64,000 nucleotides of DNA from G965215145 sp965215145. Lineage in GTDB: Bacteria; Bacteroidota; Rhodothermia; Rhodothermales; JANQRZ01. The notes below the pieces were generated by a model. It saw only the letters and a program-made list of their open reading frames with translations, did no database searches and was not told the DNA's origin. Within the stretch, counting starts at the first letter, position 1. The number at the start of each line of letters is the position of its first letter. Position numbers and translations under genes: made by a program. The stretch covers positions 1,612,001 to 1,676,000 of the forward strand of contig OZ244038.1 in NCBI GenBank assembly GCA_965215145.1, read 5' to 3'. This document shows positions 36,065-44,718 of the stretch, in pieces.

Positions 36065-36934
36065 CTACAGGCTTAGCCGGTCCCGTAACTCGCGCGAGCG
36101 CGTCCGGCTCGCGAGGGTCTCGTGGCCGCCGGTGAGGACGAGCTTGTAGCGCCCGCTGAACCACTGGACCATCTCGCGGACGTGGCCGAGCTGGACGAGC
36201 GCCGAGCGGTGGACGCGCACGAACGCCGCGGGGTCGAGGCGGGCTTCGAGGGCGTCGAGCGTGACGGAGACGGTGTGGCGCGTGACGCCCTCTCGGCCGG
36301 GGCCGTCCGCCTCGGGGAGCAGGTAGAGCCGCGTGAGCCCCTCCTCGACCTCGGCCGCGAGCAGCCGCTCGACGGGGACCACGGCGATCCGGTCGGAGCC
36401 GGGGATCGAGAGCTGGCGGAGGTAGCCGCCCTCGGGCGCCTCCGGGGGCGCCGGGCTGGCCGCCTGCCGGTCGAGGTGGTCGAGGAGGTCGGCGAGGCGG
36501 GCCTCGTAGGCGGAGCGCTCGGCCGACGGCCGTCCGCCGGAGCCGCTGTCGGCCAGCCGCTCCGCCTTGGCGACGGCGGCCTCCAGGCGCTCCTCGCCGA
36601 CGGGCTTGAGGAGGTAGTCCACGGCGGCCACCTCGAAGGCCCGCAGCGCGTGCTCCTCGAAGGCCGTCACGAACACGACGAGCGGGCGCCCCTCCGGCGG
36701 GAGCCGGTCGAGCACGTCGAACCCTGAGGGGCCGGGCATCTGGATGTCGAGGAGGAGGAGGCCGACAGGCTCGCCCGCCGCGGCGGCCTCCGCCACCCGC
36801 GCCAAGGCCTCCTCCCCGTCGGCTGCCTCTCCGAGGACGTGCACGCGCCCGGCCAGGGGCGCCAGCATCCGGCGCAGCCGCGCCCGTGCGGGCGCCTCGT
36901 CGTCCACGATGAGCACGTTCAGCATGGGTCGCAT
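36065..36934 (-). CDS. LytTR-family response regulator
   Basis: This 289-residue regulator has a receiver domain (residues 1-125) with the acidic pair in VLIVDDEAPARARL, the phospho-acceptor aspartate in LLLLDIQMPGPSGF and the lysine in DYLLKPVGEE. A linker follows, and a C-terminal LytTR DNA-binding domain (about 185-289) shows RIAVVPVERLLAAEVEEG and the RVHRSALVQLGHV block. It starts 11 bases after the sensor kinase gene and clearly forms a pair with it. The target genes are not known. Confidence 0.93.
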   Translation of the reverse strand: MRPMLNVLIVDDEAPARARLRRMLAPLAGRVHVLGEAADGEEALARVAEAAAAGEPVGLLLLDIQMPGPSGFDVLDRLPPEGRPLVVFVTAFEEHALRAFEVAAVDYLLKPVGEERLEAAVAKAERLADSGSGGRPSAERSAYEARLADLLDHLDRQAASPAPPEAPEGGYLRQLSIPGSDRIAVVPVERLLAAEVEEGLTRLYLLPEADGPGREGVTRHTVSVTLDALEARLDPAAFVRVHRSALVQLGHVREMVQWFSGRYKLVLTGGHETLASRTRSRELRDRLSL

Positions 36935-36945
36935 CGGCAGGGGGC

Positions 36946-39492
36946 TCAAGGGGCCGCGGGATTCTGCTCCAGGGGGATCACGATCTCGGCGGTGGTGCCG
37001 GCGCCGGGCGTGCCGTGGAGGCGGAGGCCGCCGCGCTCGCCGAAGAGGCGGTCGAGGCGGTCGGCGACGTTGCGGAGGCCGGTCCCGTAGAACCCTTCGG
37101 GGGACGGGAGGCCGTCGCCGAGCGGGGAGGGGACGAGGCCGGCGCCGGTGTCCGCCACGCGGAGCACAGCCACGGCGCCGTCGGCGGTGGTCTCGGCGCG
37201 GCTGCTGAGGAGGATTCGCCCGCCCGTGCGCTTCCGCTCGATGCCGTGCTTGACGGCGTTCTCGACGAGGGTCTGGAGCGCGAAGGCCGGCACGGGGAGG
37301 TCCATGAGGGCGGGGTCCCAGTCGCGCTCGACCGTCAGCTTCTCCCCGAACCGGAGCGCCTCGATGGCGAGGTAGTGGTCCACCAAGCGGGCCTCGTCGC
37401 GGAGGGGGACGAACGGGCGGCCCTCGGTCCGCAGGATGTGGCGGAAGATGGCGGACAGGCGCTCGACGCCGCGCTCGGCGTCGGCCGGCCGCTCGGCGAT
37501 CAGCGCGGCGATGGTGTTGAGGGTGTTGAAGAGGAAGTGCGGGTTGATCTGGGCGCGGAGCGCCGTGAGCTGCGCCGTGGCGGTCTCGCGGACGAGGGCC
37601 TTCTCGCGCTCGACGAGCGCCAGCCGCTCGACGGCCAGGGCGAGCTGCACGGCCAGCCCCCGCAGGAGCGCCACGTCCTCGACGTTGTAGACCGCCCGCC
37701 GTCGGGCCTTCCGCCCGAGCACGAGGAGCCCCGCCGGAGCGGCCCCCTCGGCCTCGCCGCCGGTGACCGGAACGGCCAGCGCCGCGCCGACCTCGGCGAG
37801 CCGCCGCTCCTCGCCGGGCGGGAGCGCGCTCTCGTCGAGCTCGGGGTTCCGCGCCCACACGGCGCCCGTCCGCGCGAGCTCGGCCCAGGCCCCAGCGAGG
37901 TCCGCCTCGGAGAAGGGCGGCTCGGAGGTGGAGGCCGCCCGGATCCACCGGGGCGCCTCGCCCGCCGCGTAGGCCGGGTCGCGCAGGAGGAGGACGGCCG
38001 AGCGCGCGCCCAGCGCGTCCGTCACCGCCGCGACGGCCTCGTCGGCGAGTTGTTGAGCGTCGAGGAGGCCGGGCATCCGCTCGCCGAGGGCTCGCAGCCG
38101 CGCCCGCTTCCGCTGGCGCTCGGTGGGGAGCCACCGCGCCGCGCTCTGCCGGAGCCAGCGGACGACCCGCTCGGCGGCGACGAGGACGAGGACAACGTAG
38201 GCCCCGGCCGCGAGCGCGTGCCCCCACCCCGTCCCGATCCCCGCCGCCGCGTCGAGCACGAGGAGCCCGGCGACGACGAAGAAGAAGACGGTCCCGAGGC
38301 CGCCGAGGTAGGCTAGCGCGTCGGTCGCCACGGCCCCGCCCGCGCCGTGGCGCAGCGTCGCGATCGAGACGAGCCCGACGGGGGCGAGCGAGAGGAGCTG
38401 GACGAGGAGGATCAGCCAGCCGACCGTGGCGTCCGAGACGGCCCCCGGCAGCGGCACGGCCCCCGCCACCGAGAGCGCGGCGACGGTGGAGAGCAGGAAC
38501 ACGCCCGCGCTCCCGGCCCGGCTCCACGCCGCCGCCGCTGGGACGCCCGGCTCGTCGGCGTCCGCGTCGGTCTCCACGAAGCCGGCGGCGAGCGTGAGCC
38601 CCGTCGCCGCGGCGACGGTGCAGCAGACGTAGAACAGCACCGGCGCGATGAGGCTGTCGAGGGTCAGCGGCCCCACGCCCCCGGCCAGCGCCGCCGCCAG
38701 CAGCGCCGCCCCCAGCACGGCGGGGGGGAGGAACACCGCCGCCGTCCACGACCCCGCCGCCCGCCGCAGCGCGGGGAGGTCGCACACGACGGCGTGCAGG
38801 AGCAGCGCTGGGAAGAGGATCCATCCCCCGAGGGCCACGACGGTCAGCCCGGCGAAGGCCGTGGCGTAGGCCCCCCCGAGCGGCGGCCCGAGCAGCGTGA
38901 TCGCGAGGAGCCGGAGGAGGTTGCCGCCGACCCACAGCGCCGCCGCGGCGAAGAGCCAGAACGTCCGCCGCGTCCGCCGCGTCCGCTCCGCCAGCGGCGC
39001 CACGATCACGAGGCCGAGGACGTGGAGGAACGTCGCGAGCGCGAACCCCCACAGCGCCGCCTGCCAGAGCGTCCCGCCGAGGGGGTAGAGGAACGTCGGG
39101 TAGCGCGAGATAGGGATCTCGAAGGCGGCGGCCCCCCCGCCTCGCGCCGCCGGCTCGACGACCTCGTAGCTCAGCGCCGTCCCCGGTGGGACGCCCTCGA
39201 CGGCGCGCTTGACGTCCTCGGCCAGGAAGAACTGCTGGAAGTCGAGGCGGTAGAGGACGGCGCCCTCGCGGAGCCCGGCGGCGTAGGCCGTCCCGCCGGG
39301 GTAGACGTAGGCCGCGACGATCTCGCCGTCGCGGTCCTCCCACTGCACCCAGTCGAACCCCCGCTCGGCGGCGGCGCGCGGCGCCTCCCCCGTGATCCGC
39401 GTCACCTCGACCCAGTCCGCCACGAGCCGCCCCAGCAGCAGGAGCGACAGCAGGGGGACGAGAACGACGAACGCGCGGACGGCCCAGCGCAC
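36946..39492 (-). CDS. LytS-like membrane sensor histidine kinase with PDZ-like domain
   Basis: This 848-residue kinase has one N-terminal transmembrane segment, a periplasmic PDZ-like domain (about 40-130, with YPGGTAYAAGLREGAVLY), then about nine transmembrane segments (about 135-480), a GAF-like domain (500-640) and a LytS-type His-kinase core. The phospho-acceptor His is in INPHFLFNTLNTIAAL, the N-box in LVENAVKHGIER and the G-box in GTGLRNVADRL. I start it at a GTG (39492) because a strong promoter (39535-39565) would begin transcription after the further-upstream ATG at 39555. It is paired with the LytTR regulator. The signal is unknown. Confidence 0.85.
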   Translation of the reverse strand: MRWAVRAFVVLVPLLSLLLLGRLVADWVEVTRITGEAPRAAAERGFDWVQWEDRDGEIVAAYVYPGGTAYAAGLREGAVLYRLDFQQFFLAEDVKRAVEGVPPGTALSYEVVEPAARGGGAAAFEIPISRYPTFLYPLGGTLWQAALWGFALATFLHVLGLVIVAPLAERTRRTRRTFWLFAAAALWVGGNLLRLLAITLLGPPLGGAYATAFAGLTVVALGGWILFPALLLHAVVCDLPALRRAAGSWTAAVFLPPAVLGAALLAAALAGGVGPLTLDSLIAPVLFYVCCTVAAATGLTLAAGFVETDADADEPGVPAAAAWSRAGSAGVFLLSTVAALSVAGAVPLPGAVSDATVGWLILLVQLLSLAPVGLVSIATLRHGAGGAVATDALAYLGGLGTVFFFVVAGLLVLDAAAGIGTGWGHALAAGAYVVLVLVAAERVVRWLRQSAARWLPTERQRKRARLRALGERMPGLLDAQQLADEAVAAVTDALGARSAVLLLRDPAYAAGEAPRWIRAASTSEPPFSEADLAGAWAELARTGAVWARNPELDESALPPGEERRLAEVGAALAVPVTGGEAEGAAPAGLLVLGRKARRRAVYNVEDVALLRGLAVQLALAVERLALVEREKALVRETATAQLTALRAQINPHFLFNTLNTIAALIAERPADAERGVERLSAIFRHILRTEGRPFVPLRDEARLVDHYLAIEALRFGEKLTVERDWDPALMDLPVPAFALQTLVENAVKHGIERKRTGGRILLSSRAETTADGAVAVLRVADTGAGLVPSPLGDGLPSPEGFYGTGLRNVADRLDRLFGERGGLRLHGTPGAGTTAEIVIPLEQNPAAP

Positions 39493-39534
39493 GGGCGGAG
39501 AAGTTTGAGGGGTGGAGCGTAAAGGGGGCGAGCC

Positions 39535-39565
39535 GAAAGGTAGAGGCGCCGCCATCACCCCGCAA
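39535..39565 (-). promoter_or_regulatory. Promoter of the LytS/LytTR operon
   Basis: On the minus strand TTG (39565-39563) is followed after exactly 20 bases by TACCTTTC (39542-39535). It overlaps the first codons of the longest open reading frame of the kinase, which is why I moved the kinase start downstream. Confidence 0.55.
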
Positions 39566-39593
39566 TCCTCCGAACTCTCATCCCCAACGACCC

Positions 39594-40397
39594 TTGCTGA
39601 TCGACACGCACGCCCACGTCTACCACGACCGCTTCGCCGACGATCTCGCCGCGGTGATCGAGCGCGCCCGCGCGGCCGGCGTCGGGGCCGTGCTGCTGCC
39701 CGCCATCGACGTGGCGAGCATCCGCGCTGCGCTCGACCTCGCCGAGCAGCACCCCGGCTTCTTCTACGCGATGGCCGCCCTCCATCCCTCCGAGGTCCAG
39801 AGCGCCACCGACGCCGACTTCGAGACCGTCGCCGAGTTGGCCGCGCGGCCGGGCGTGGTCGCCGTGGGGGAGAGCGGGCTGGACTATTACTGGGACCGCT
39901 CGTTTAACGCGAAGCAGCACGACTTCCTCCGCCGCCACGCCCGCCTCGCCATCGAGCGTGACCTCCCGCTCGTGCTCCACAACCGCGACGAGAAGGGGAG
40001 CGACGCCGCTTCCGAAGACCTCGTCCGCATCCTCCAGGAAGAACGGGACCGGTACCCGCAGGGGGAGCGGCTCCGCGGCGTGTTCCACTGCTTCGGCGGG
40101 CCGCCGTGGCTGGCCGAGGCGGTGCTGGAGCTGGGCTTCCACGTCGGGCTCGGGGGGACGCTCACGTTCAAGAACGGCGGCGTCCCCGAGGCCGTCGCGG
40201 ACGTGCCGCTGGAGCGGATCGTGCTGGAGACCGACGCGCCGTACCTCGCGCCGGCGCCGCACCGCGGGAAGCGGAACGAGCCCGCCTACGTCCGCCTCGT
40301 CGCCGAGCGGCTGGCCGCGGTGCGGGGGCTCCCGGTCGAGGAGGTCGAGCGCGCGACGACGGCCAACGCGCGGGCGCTGTTCGGTTTGCCGGGCTGA
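39594..40397 (+). CDS. tatD: TatD-family metal-dependent deoxyribonuclease
   Basis: This 267-residue TIM-barrel hydrolase has the metal-binding DTHAHVYHDRF at the N-terminus, GESGLDYYW (about 92-100), a histidine in LPLVLHNRDE and the closing VLETDAPYLAPAPHRGKRNEP with its catalytic aspartate. TatD proteins are 3'-5' exonucleases active in DNA repair or turnover. The only usable start is a TTG at 39594, three residues before the DTHAH motif. It is divergent from the LytS-like kinase with a very short shared upstream region. Confidence 0.92.
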   Translation: MLIDTHAHVYHDRFADDLAAVIERARAAGVGAVLLPAIDVASIRAALDLAEQHPGFFYAMAALHPSEVQSATDADFETVAELAARPGVVAVGESGLDYYWDRSFNAKQHDFLRRHARLAIERDLPLVLHNRDEKGSDAASEDLVRILQEERDRYPQGERLRGVFHCFGGPPWLAEAVLELGFHVGLGGTLTFKNGGVPEAVADVPLERIVLETDAPYLAPAPHRGKRNEPAYVRLVAERLAAVRGLPVEEVERATTANARALFGLPG

Positions 40398-40456
40398 TGG
40401 GGAACACGGGCGTTCCCTGAGAACTGGCGAATGCCGCCGCGCGGCGCCGGGAACGG

Positions 40457-40487
40457 TTGGCGCGAGGGCGCGGAGCGGATACCTTTG
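40457..40487 (+). promoter_or_regulatory. ppdK promoter (TTG-N20-TACCTTTG)
   Basis: TTG (40457-40459) is followed after 20 bases by TACCTTTG (40480-40487), a full match to the Bacteroidota -7 consensus. The ATG of ppdK lies 24 bases further on. The -7 end overlaps a perfect 16-base operator-like palindrome. Confidence 0.65.
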
Positions 40488-40500
40488 GAAGCGCTTCCAA
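40485..40500. promoter_or_regulatory. LacI-type operator palindrome over the ppdK promoter
   Basis: TTGGAAGCGCTTCCAA is a perfect 16-base palindrome with the central CG of LacI/GalR-family operators. It covers the end of the -7 element and the expected transcription start, so a bound repressor should block initiation. The regulator gene is not in the window. Confidence 0.65.
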
Positions 40501-40511
40501 TCCCCCTGCCG

Positions 40512-43214
40512 ATGCCCCGCACCCAGACCCGCACGTCCCCCTCTCCCAAAGGCCGCACCGCCGACCGCGACGCCGCCGACCGCTACGTCTACCGCTTCGG
40601 GGGCGGCACCGCCGAGGCCGACGGCTCGATGAAGGCGCTCCTCGGCGGGAAGGGCGCCGGGCTCGCCGAGATGAGCCGGATCGGGCTGCCCGTCCCGCCC
40701 GGCTTCACGATCACCGCCGCCGCCTGCCGTCACGTCGCCGAGCACGGGGCGTGGCCGGAGGGGCTGGAAGCGGAGGTCCGCGACGGCCTCCGCCACATCG
40801 AGGAGGCGATGGGCCGCGCCCTCGGCGACCCCGAGCGCCCGCTCCTCGTCTCCGTCCGCAGCGGCGCCGCCGTCTCGATGCCGGGGATGATGGACACCGT
40901 GCTGAACCTCGGCATGAACGACCGGACCGCCGAGGGCCTCGCCCGCGAGACCGGCAACGCGCGGTTCGCCCGCGACGCCTACCGCCGCTTCGTCGCCATG
41001 TTCGGGGACGTGGTGGCGGGGCTCGGGCACGGCCGGTTCGAGGAGGTGCTGGAAACGCTCAAGGCCGAGCGCGGCGTCGAGCACGACGTGGGCCTCACGG
41101 CCGACGACCTCGAAGAACTCATTGTCCGATACCGGGCCGCCTTCCGCGAGGGCGCCGGCGCCGACTTCCCGCAGGACCCCCCCCAGCAGCTCCGCCGCGC
41201 CATCGACGCCGTGTTCGGGTCGTGGGACAACGAGCGCGCCGTCCGCTACCGCCGGATCAACCGGATCGACGACCTCCTCGGGACCGCCGTGACGGTGCAG
41301 GCGATGGTGTTCGGCAACACCGGCGCGGAGAGCGGCACCGGCGTCTGCTTCACCCGGAGCCCCGCCACCGGCGAGGCCCGGCTCTACGGCGAGTTCCTCC
41401 CGAACGCGCAGGGCGAGGACGTCGTCGCCGGCATCCGCACGCCGCAGCCCATCGAGGAGATGGAGGCCCATTTCCCCGACGCGTTCCGCCAGCTCACCGA
41501 CGCGGCCGAGCGGTTGGAGGGGCACTTCGGGGACATGCAGGACATCGAGTTCACCGTGCAGGACGGGCGCCTCTTCCTCCTGCAAACCCGCACCGGCAAG
41601 CGGACCGGCGCCGCCGCCGTCCGCATCGCCGTCGAGATGGTCGAGGCCGGGCTGCTCTCCGAGGAAGAGGCCGTCCGCGACCGGGTTGATCCCGACCACA
41701 TCGAGGCGCTGCTGCACCCCCGCTTCGCCGACGAGGGGGGGTACCGGGACGGCGTGATCGGGAGGGGGCTGCCGGCCTCGCCGGGCGCCGCCGTCGGGCG
41801 GGTCGTGTTCTCGGCCGAGGACGCCGAGCGCTGGAAGGCCGAGGGCGAGCGGACCATCCTCGTCCGCACCGAGACGAGCCCGGAGGACGTGGGCGGGATG
41901 GACGCCGCCGAGGGCATCCTGACCGCGCGGGGCGGGATGACGAGCCACGCTGCCGTTGTAGCGCGCGGCTGGGGAAAGCCGTGCGTCGCCGGCTGCGATG
42001 CCCTCGCCGTGGACCACGCGAACCGGCGCTTCACCGCAGGCGGGGTGACGGTGGGGGAGGGGGACTGGCTCTCGATCAACGGCTCTACCGGCGAGGTGAT
42101 CGTCGGAGAGCAGGACCTCGTGGACCCCGAGGTCGGCGACGACTTCGCCACCGTGATGGCGTGGGCGGACCGCTTCCGGACGCTCGGCGTCCGCACCAAC
42201 GCCGACACCCCCGAGGACGCCGCGAAGGCCGTCGGGTTCGGCGCCGAGGGGATCGGGCTGTGCCGCACCGAGCACATGTTCTTCGGCCCCGACCGCGTGC
42301 GCGCCGTGCGCCGCATGATCATGGCCGCCTCGGACGAGGAGCGGCAGGCGGCGCTCGACGTGCTGCTCCCGCTCCAGCGGGCCGACTTCGAAGGCATCTT
42401 CCGCGCGATGGACGGCCGCCCCGTCACCGTCCGCCTCCTCGACCCCCCGCTCCACGAGTTCCTACCCCACGACGCCGCCGGGCAGAGGGGGATGGCCGCC
42501 GACCTCGGAATACCAGTCACCGAAGTCCGCCGTCGTGTCGAGAGCATGGCCGAGTTCAACCCGATGCTCGGGCACCGCGGCTGCCGGCTCGGGATCACGT
42601 TCCCGGCCATCACCGAGATGCAGGCCCGCGCCGTCGCCGAGGCCGCCGTCGCCGTGCAGCGCGCGGGCGTCGCCGTCCGGCCCGAGGTGATGGTGCCCCT
42701 CGTCGGCATGGCCGCCGAGCTGACCGACCAGCGGGCCGTGATCGAACGCGTCGCCGCCGAGGTGTTTGAGGCGGCCGGCGAGCGCGTCGAGGTCCTCGTC
42801 GGGACGATGATCGAGGTGCCGCGCGCGGCGCTCGCCGCCGCCGAGATCGCCGAGGGCGCCGACTTCTTCTCGTTCGGCACGAACGACCTCACGCAGATGA
42901 CGTTCGGCTACAGCCGCGACGACGCCGGCCGCTTCCTCCCGGCCTACGTCGACCGGAAGCTCCTCCCCGCTGACCCCTTCCAGGTGCTCGACCGCGACGG
43001 CGTCGGCGCCCTCGTCCGGATGGCGACGGAGCGGGGCCGGCAGGCGAACCCCGGCCTCAAGGTCGGCATCTGCGGCGAGCACGGCGGCGAGCCGGCGTCG
43101 GTGGCGTTCTTCCACGAGGCCGGTCTCGACTACGTCTCGTGCTCGCCGTTCCGGGTGCCCGTGGCGCGGCTGGCGGCGGCGCAGGCTGCGCTCCGGTCCC
43201 GCGCGGCGGAGTGA
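40512..43214 (+). CDS. ppdK: Pyruvate, phosphate dikinase
   Basis: This 900-residue enzyme interconverts pyruvate, ATP and phosphate with PEP, AMP and pyrophosphate. The N-terminal ATP-grasp part shows [20 protein letters not shown] and [19 protein letters not shown]. The swivelling phosphohistidine is H479 in [18 protein letters not shown]. The C-terminal PEP/pyruvate barrel has [18 protein letters not shown] and the catalytic cysteine in [12 protein letters not shown]. The ATG at 40512 is chosen because upstream codons overlap the promoter and operator. It stands alone and is probably regulated by a LacI-type repressor, linking it to sugar supply. Confidence 0.97.
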   Translation: MPRTQTRTSPSPKGRTADRDAADRYVYRFGGGTAEADGSMKALLGGKGAGLAEMSRIGLPVPPGFTITAAACRHVAEHGAWPEGLEAEVRDGLRHIEEAMGRALGDPERPLLVSVRSGAAVSMPGMMDTVLNLGMNDRTAEGLARETGNARFARDAYRRFVAMFGDVVAGLGHGRFEEVLETLKAERGVEHDVGLTADDLEELIVRYRAAFREGAGADFPQDPPQQLRRAIDAVFGSWDNERAVRYRRINRIDDLLGTAVTVQAMVFGNTGAESGTGVCFTRSPATGEARLYGEFLPNAQGEDVVAGIRTPQPIEEMEAHFPDAFRQLTDAAERLEGHFGDMQDIEFTVQDGRLFLLQTRTGKRTGAAAVRIAVEMVEAGLLSEEEAVRDRVDPDHIEALLHPRFADEGGYRDGVIGRGLPASPGAAVGRVVFSAEDAERWKAEGERTILVRTETSPEDVGGMDAAEGILTARGGMTSHAAVVARGWGKPCVAGCDALAVDHANRRFTAGGVTVGEGDWLSINGSTGEVIVGEQDLVDPEVGDDFATVMAWADRFRTLGVRTNADTPEDAAKAVGFGAEGIGLCRTEHMFFGPDRVRAVRRMIMAASDEERQAALDVLLPLQRADFEGIFRAMDGRPVTVRLLDPPLHEFLPHDAAGQRGMAADLGIPVTEVRRRVESMAEFNPMLGHRGCRLGITFPAITEMQARAVAEAAVAVQRAGVAVRPEVMVPLVGMAAELTDQRAVIERVAAEVFEAAGERVEVLVGTMIEVPRAALAAAEIAEGADFFSFGTNDLTQMTFGYSRDDAGRFLPAYVDRKLLPADPFQVLDRDGVGALVRMATERGRQANPGLKVGICGEHGGEPASVAFFHEAGLDYVSCSPFRVPVARLAAAQAALRSRAAE

Positions 43215-43280
43215 AGCGGCGCATCGGCGCACCGGGGATATGCTGAAAGGGGTCTAAGGGGTGGAACGTCTAACCCGGGC

Positions 43281-44552
43281 TCATGGTGGGCGGGGTGGCG
43301 CCGTCCGGCCAGGAGACCCATCCCGAGAATAATCTTCCTCTGGGAGGGCGATTCCCAGGTAGCCCCTCCGACCGGGCGGTGCTCTTTTTTGGCGCGCGCC
43401 GTCGTAGACCGTCGTCTCGGGCCTGAACGCGAACCATGCGAAGGCGAAGTAGTCGCCGTGGTGGATGGGGGCGAGGCGCTGCCCGGCGAGGGGGCCGAAG
43501 GCGGCGCGGCCGGTGACGTCCCACCGGCTCCCCGTCTCCGCGTCCACGAACGGCGCGGCCGGCTCGGCGTCGTCGTACTCGAACGTCAGGGCCCGGCCGT
43601 CGAGGCGGCGGTCGAAGACGCCCGTCGTGCCCACCTCGCGGGAGGCCGCGATCCGCTCGGCGTCGAGGGCGCTCACGGCGCCGGGGGCGTGGAACACCAC
43701 GAGGGGGACGCCGCCGGCCTCGTCGTTGACGGCACGCTCCTCGGCGGTGAGCCGGTGCGGGTACGCGCGCTCTGACCCGTCGAGGTGGACGGCGACGACC
43801 CTCTCCATCGGCGCGAGCCGGCCGTCCTCGGGGCCGTCGTAGAGGAAGGGCCTCTTATCTACGTCGTCGTAGCCGGCGTAGGGGTTGCGGCCGTAGTCGC
43901 GGGCGTGGCCCGTCTCGCGGGAGAGGACCCGCCCCTCAGGGTATGCCTCGCGGAACTGCTCGAACGCGACGATCTGTGCGGGGAGCGCCGTAAGCGTCGT
44001 CCCCGTGTGGTCCCCGACGAGCGCCTCGCCTGTCAGTTGCTGCCAGAGGCTCTCGGTCCGGCGGTCGAACATCACGAGGTCCGAGTGGCGAAGGAACCCC
44101 GAGACGCCGAACTCCAGCACCTCGCCGCCGACGGTGCGCTCGTAGGCGACGGCGCTGTAGCAGAGCGGGCAGAACGTCACCGCCACCGGCACGCCGCCGA
44201 CCACGTCGTTGACGATCTCATGCCAGGTGAGGATCTGGAGCGGGTAGGCCCGCGCGTCCTCCCCGACCCGGAGCGCGACGACGGGCTCCTGCGGCTCCAG
44301 CCAACCGGCTGCCGCCTCCGGCGTCACGAACCGCGGGTCGTCGATGGAGGGGATGCCGTCCTTCGGCGGGCCGCCGGCCTTGAGCTCGCTCAGGCGGATC
44401 GAGCGCTGGGCGGTGTCGGTGCGGAAGCCGGGGAGCGCGGGCGGCTCGGCCTCGGCGGCGGGGTCGTCCTGCGCCGAGGCACATCCCGCTGAGAGCGCGA
44501 TCAGGAGGGCGAGGAGAAGTAGGGAAAGTAGGGAGAGGAGGAGGCGGGGCAT
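43281..44552 (-). CDS. DUF3179 lipoprotein
   Basis: This 423-residue protein has a lipobox ALSAGC near residue 24. The DUF3179 domain follows, with GIPSIDDPRFVTPEAAAGWL, RAYPLQILTWHEIVNDVVGG, TFCPLCYSAVAYERTV (a CxxC-like cysteine pair) and the LWQQLTGEALVGDHTG stretch. Homology should end near FAWFAFRPETTVYDGA; the last 36 residues are Pro/Arg/Gly-rich and probably a run-on into non-coding sequence. It would be anchored in an envelope membrane. DUF3179 proteins have no settled function, though the cysteines suggest redox or metal binding. It converges on ppdK. Confidence 0.85.
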   Translation of the reverse strand: MPRLLLSLLSLLLLALLIALSAGCASAQDDPAAEAEPPALPGFRTDTAQRSIRLSELKAGGPPKDGIPSIDDPRFVTPEAAAGWLEPQEPVVALRVGEDARAYPLQILTWHEIVNDVVGGVPVAVTFCPLCYSAVAYERTVGGEVLEFGVSGFLRHSDLVMFDRRTESLWQQLTGEALVGDHTGTTLTALPAQIVAFEQFREAYPEGRVLSRETGHARDYGRNPYAGYDDVDKRPFLYDGPEDGRLAPMERVVAVHLDGSERAYPHRLTAEERAVNDEAGGVPLVVFHAPGAVSALDAERIAASREVGTTGVFDRRLDGRALTFEYDDAEPAAPFVDAETGSRWDVTGRAAFGPLAGQRLAPIHHGDYFAFAWFAFRPETTVYDGARQKRAPPGRRGYLGIALPEEDYSRDGSPGRTAPPRPP

Positions 44553-44649
44553 GGGGGGCATGGCATAGCGCGGCGGGGTCCGCCCTACAACGCGGGGCGC
44601 CACCGCCGGGTGCGCCTCGGCCGCGAAGTGAGGACACCGTGAGAAACCG

Positions 44650-44686
44650 CGGAGCCCCGGCCGCCGCGTGGGCAACCAGGGCTCCG
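44650..44686 (-). terminator. Hairpin downstream of dnaK
   Basis: CGGAGCCC (44650-44657) and GGGCTCCG (44679-44686) form an 8-base stem with a 21-base loop that can pair further. It lies 33 bases beyond the dnaK stop on the minus strand. There is no clear T-run. Confidence 0.4.
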
Positions 44687-44718
44687 GATTCGCCAGGGAG
44701 GAAGAACGCCGTCCGCCT

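Noticed and set aside
39555..42455. 966-codon minus-strand open frame across tatD and ppdK
   Set aside because: It is antisense to two well-supported genes and has no recognisable motif.
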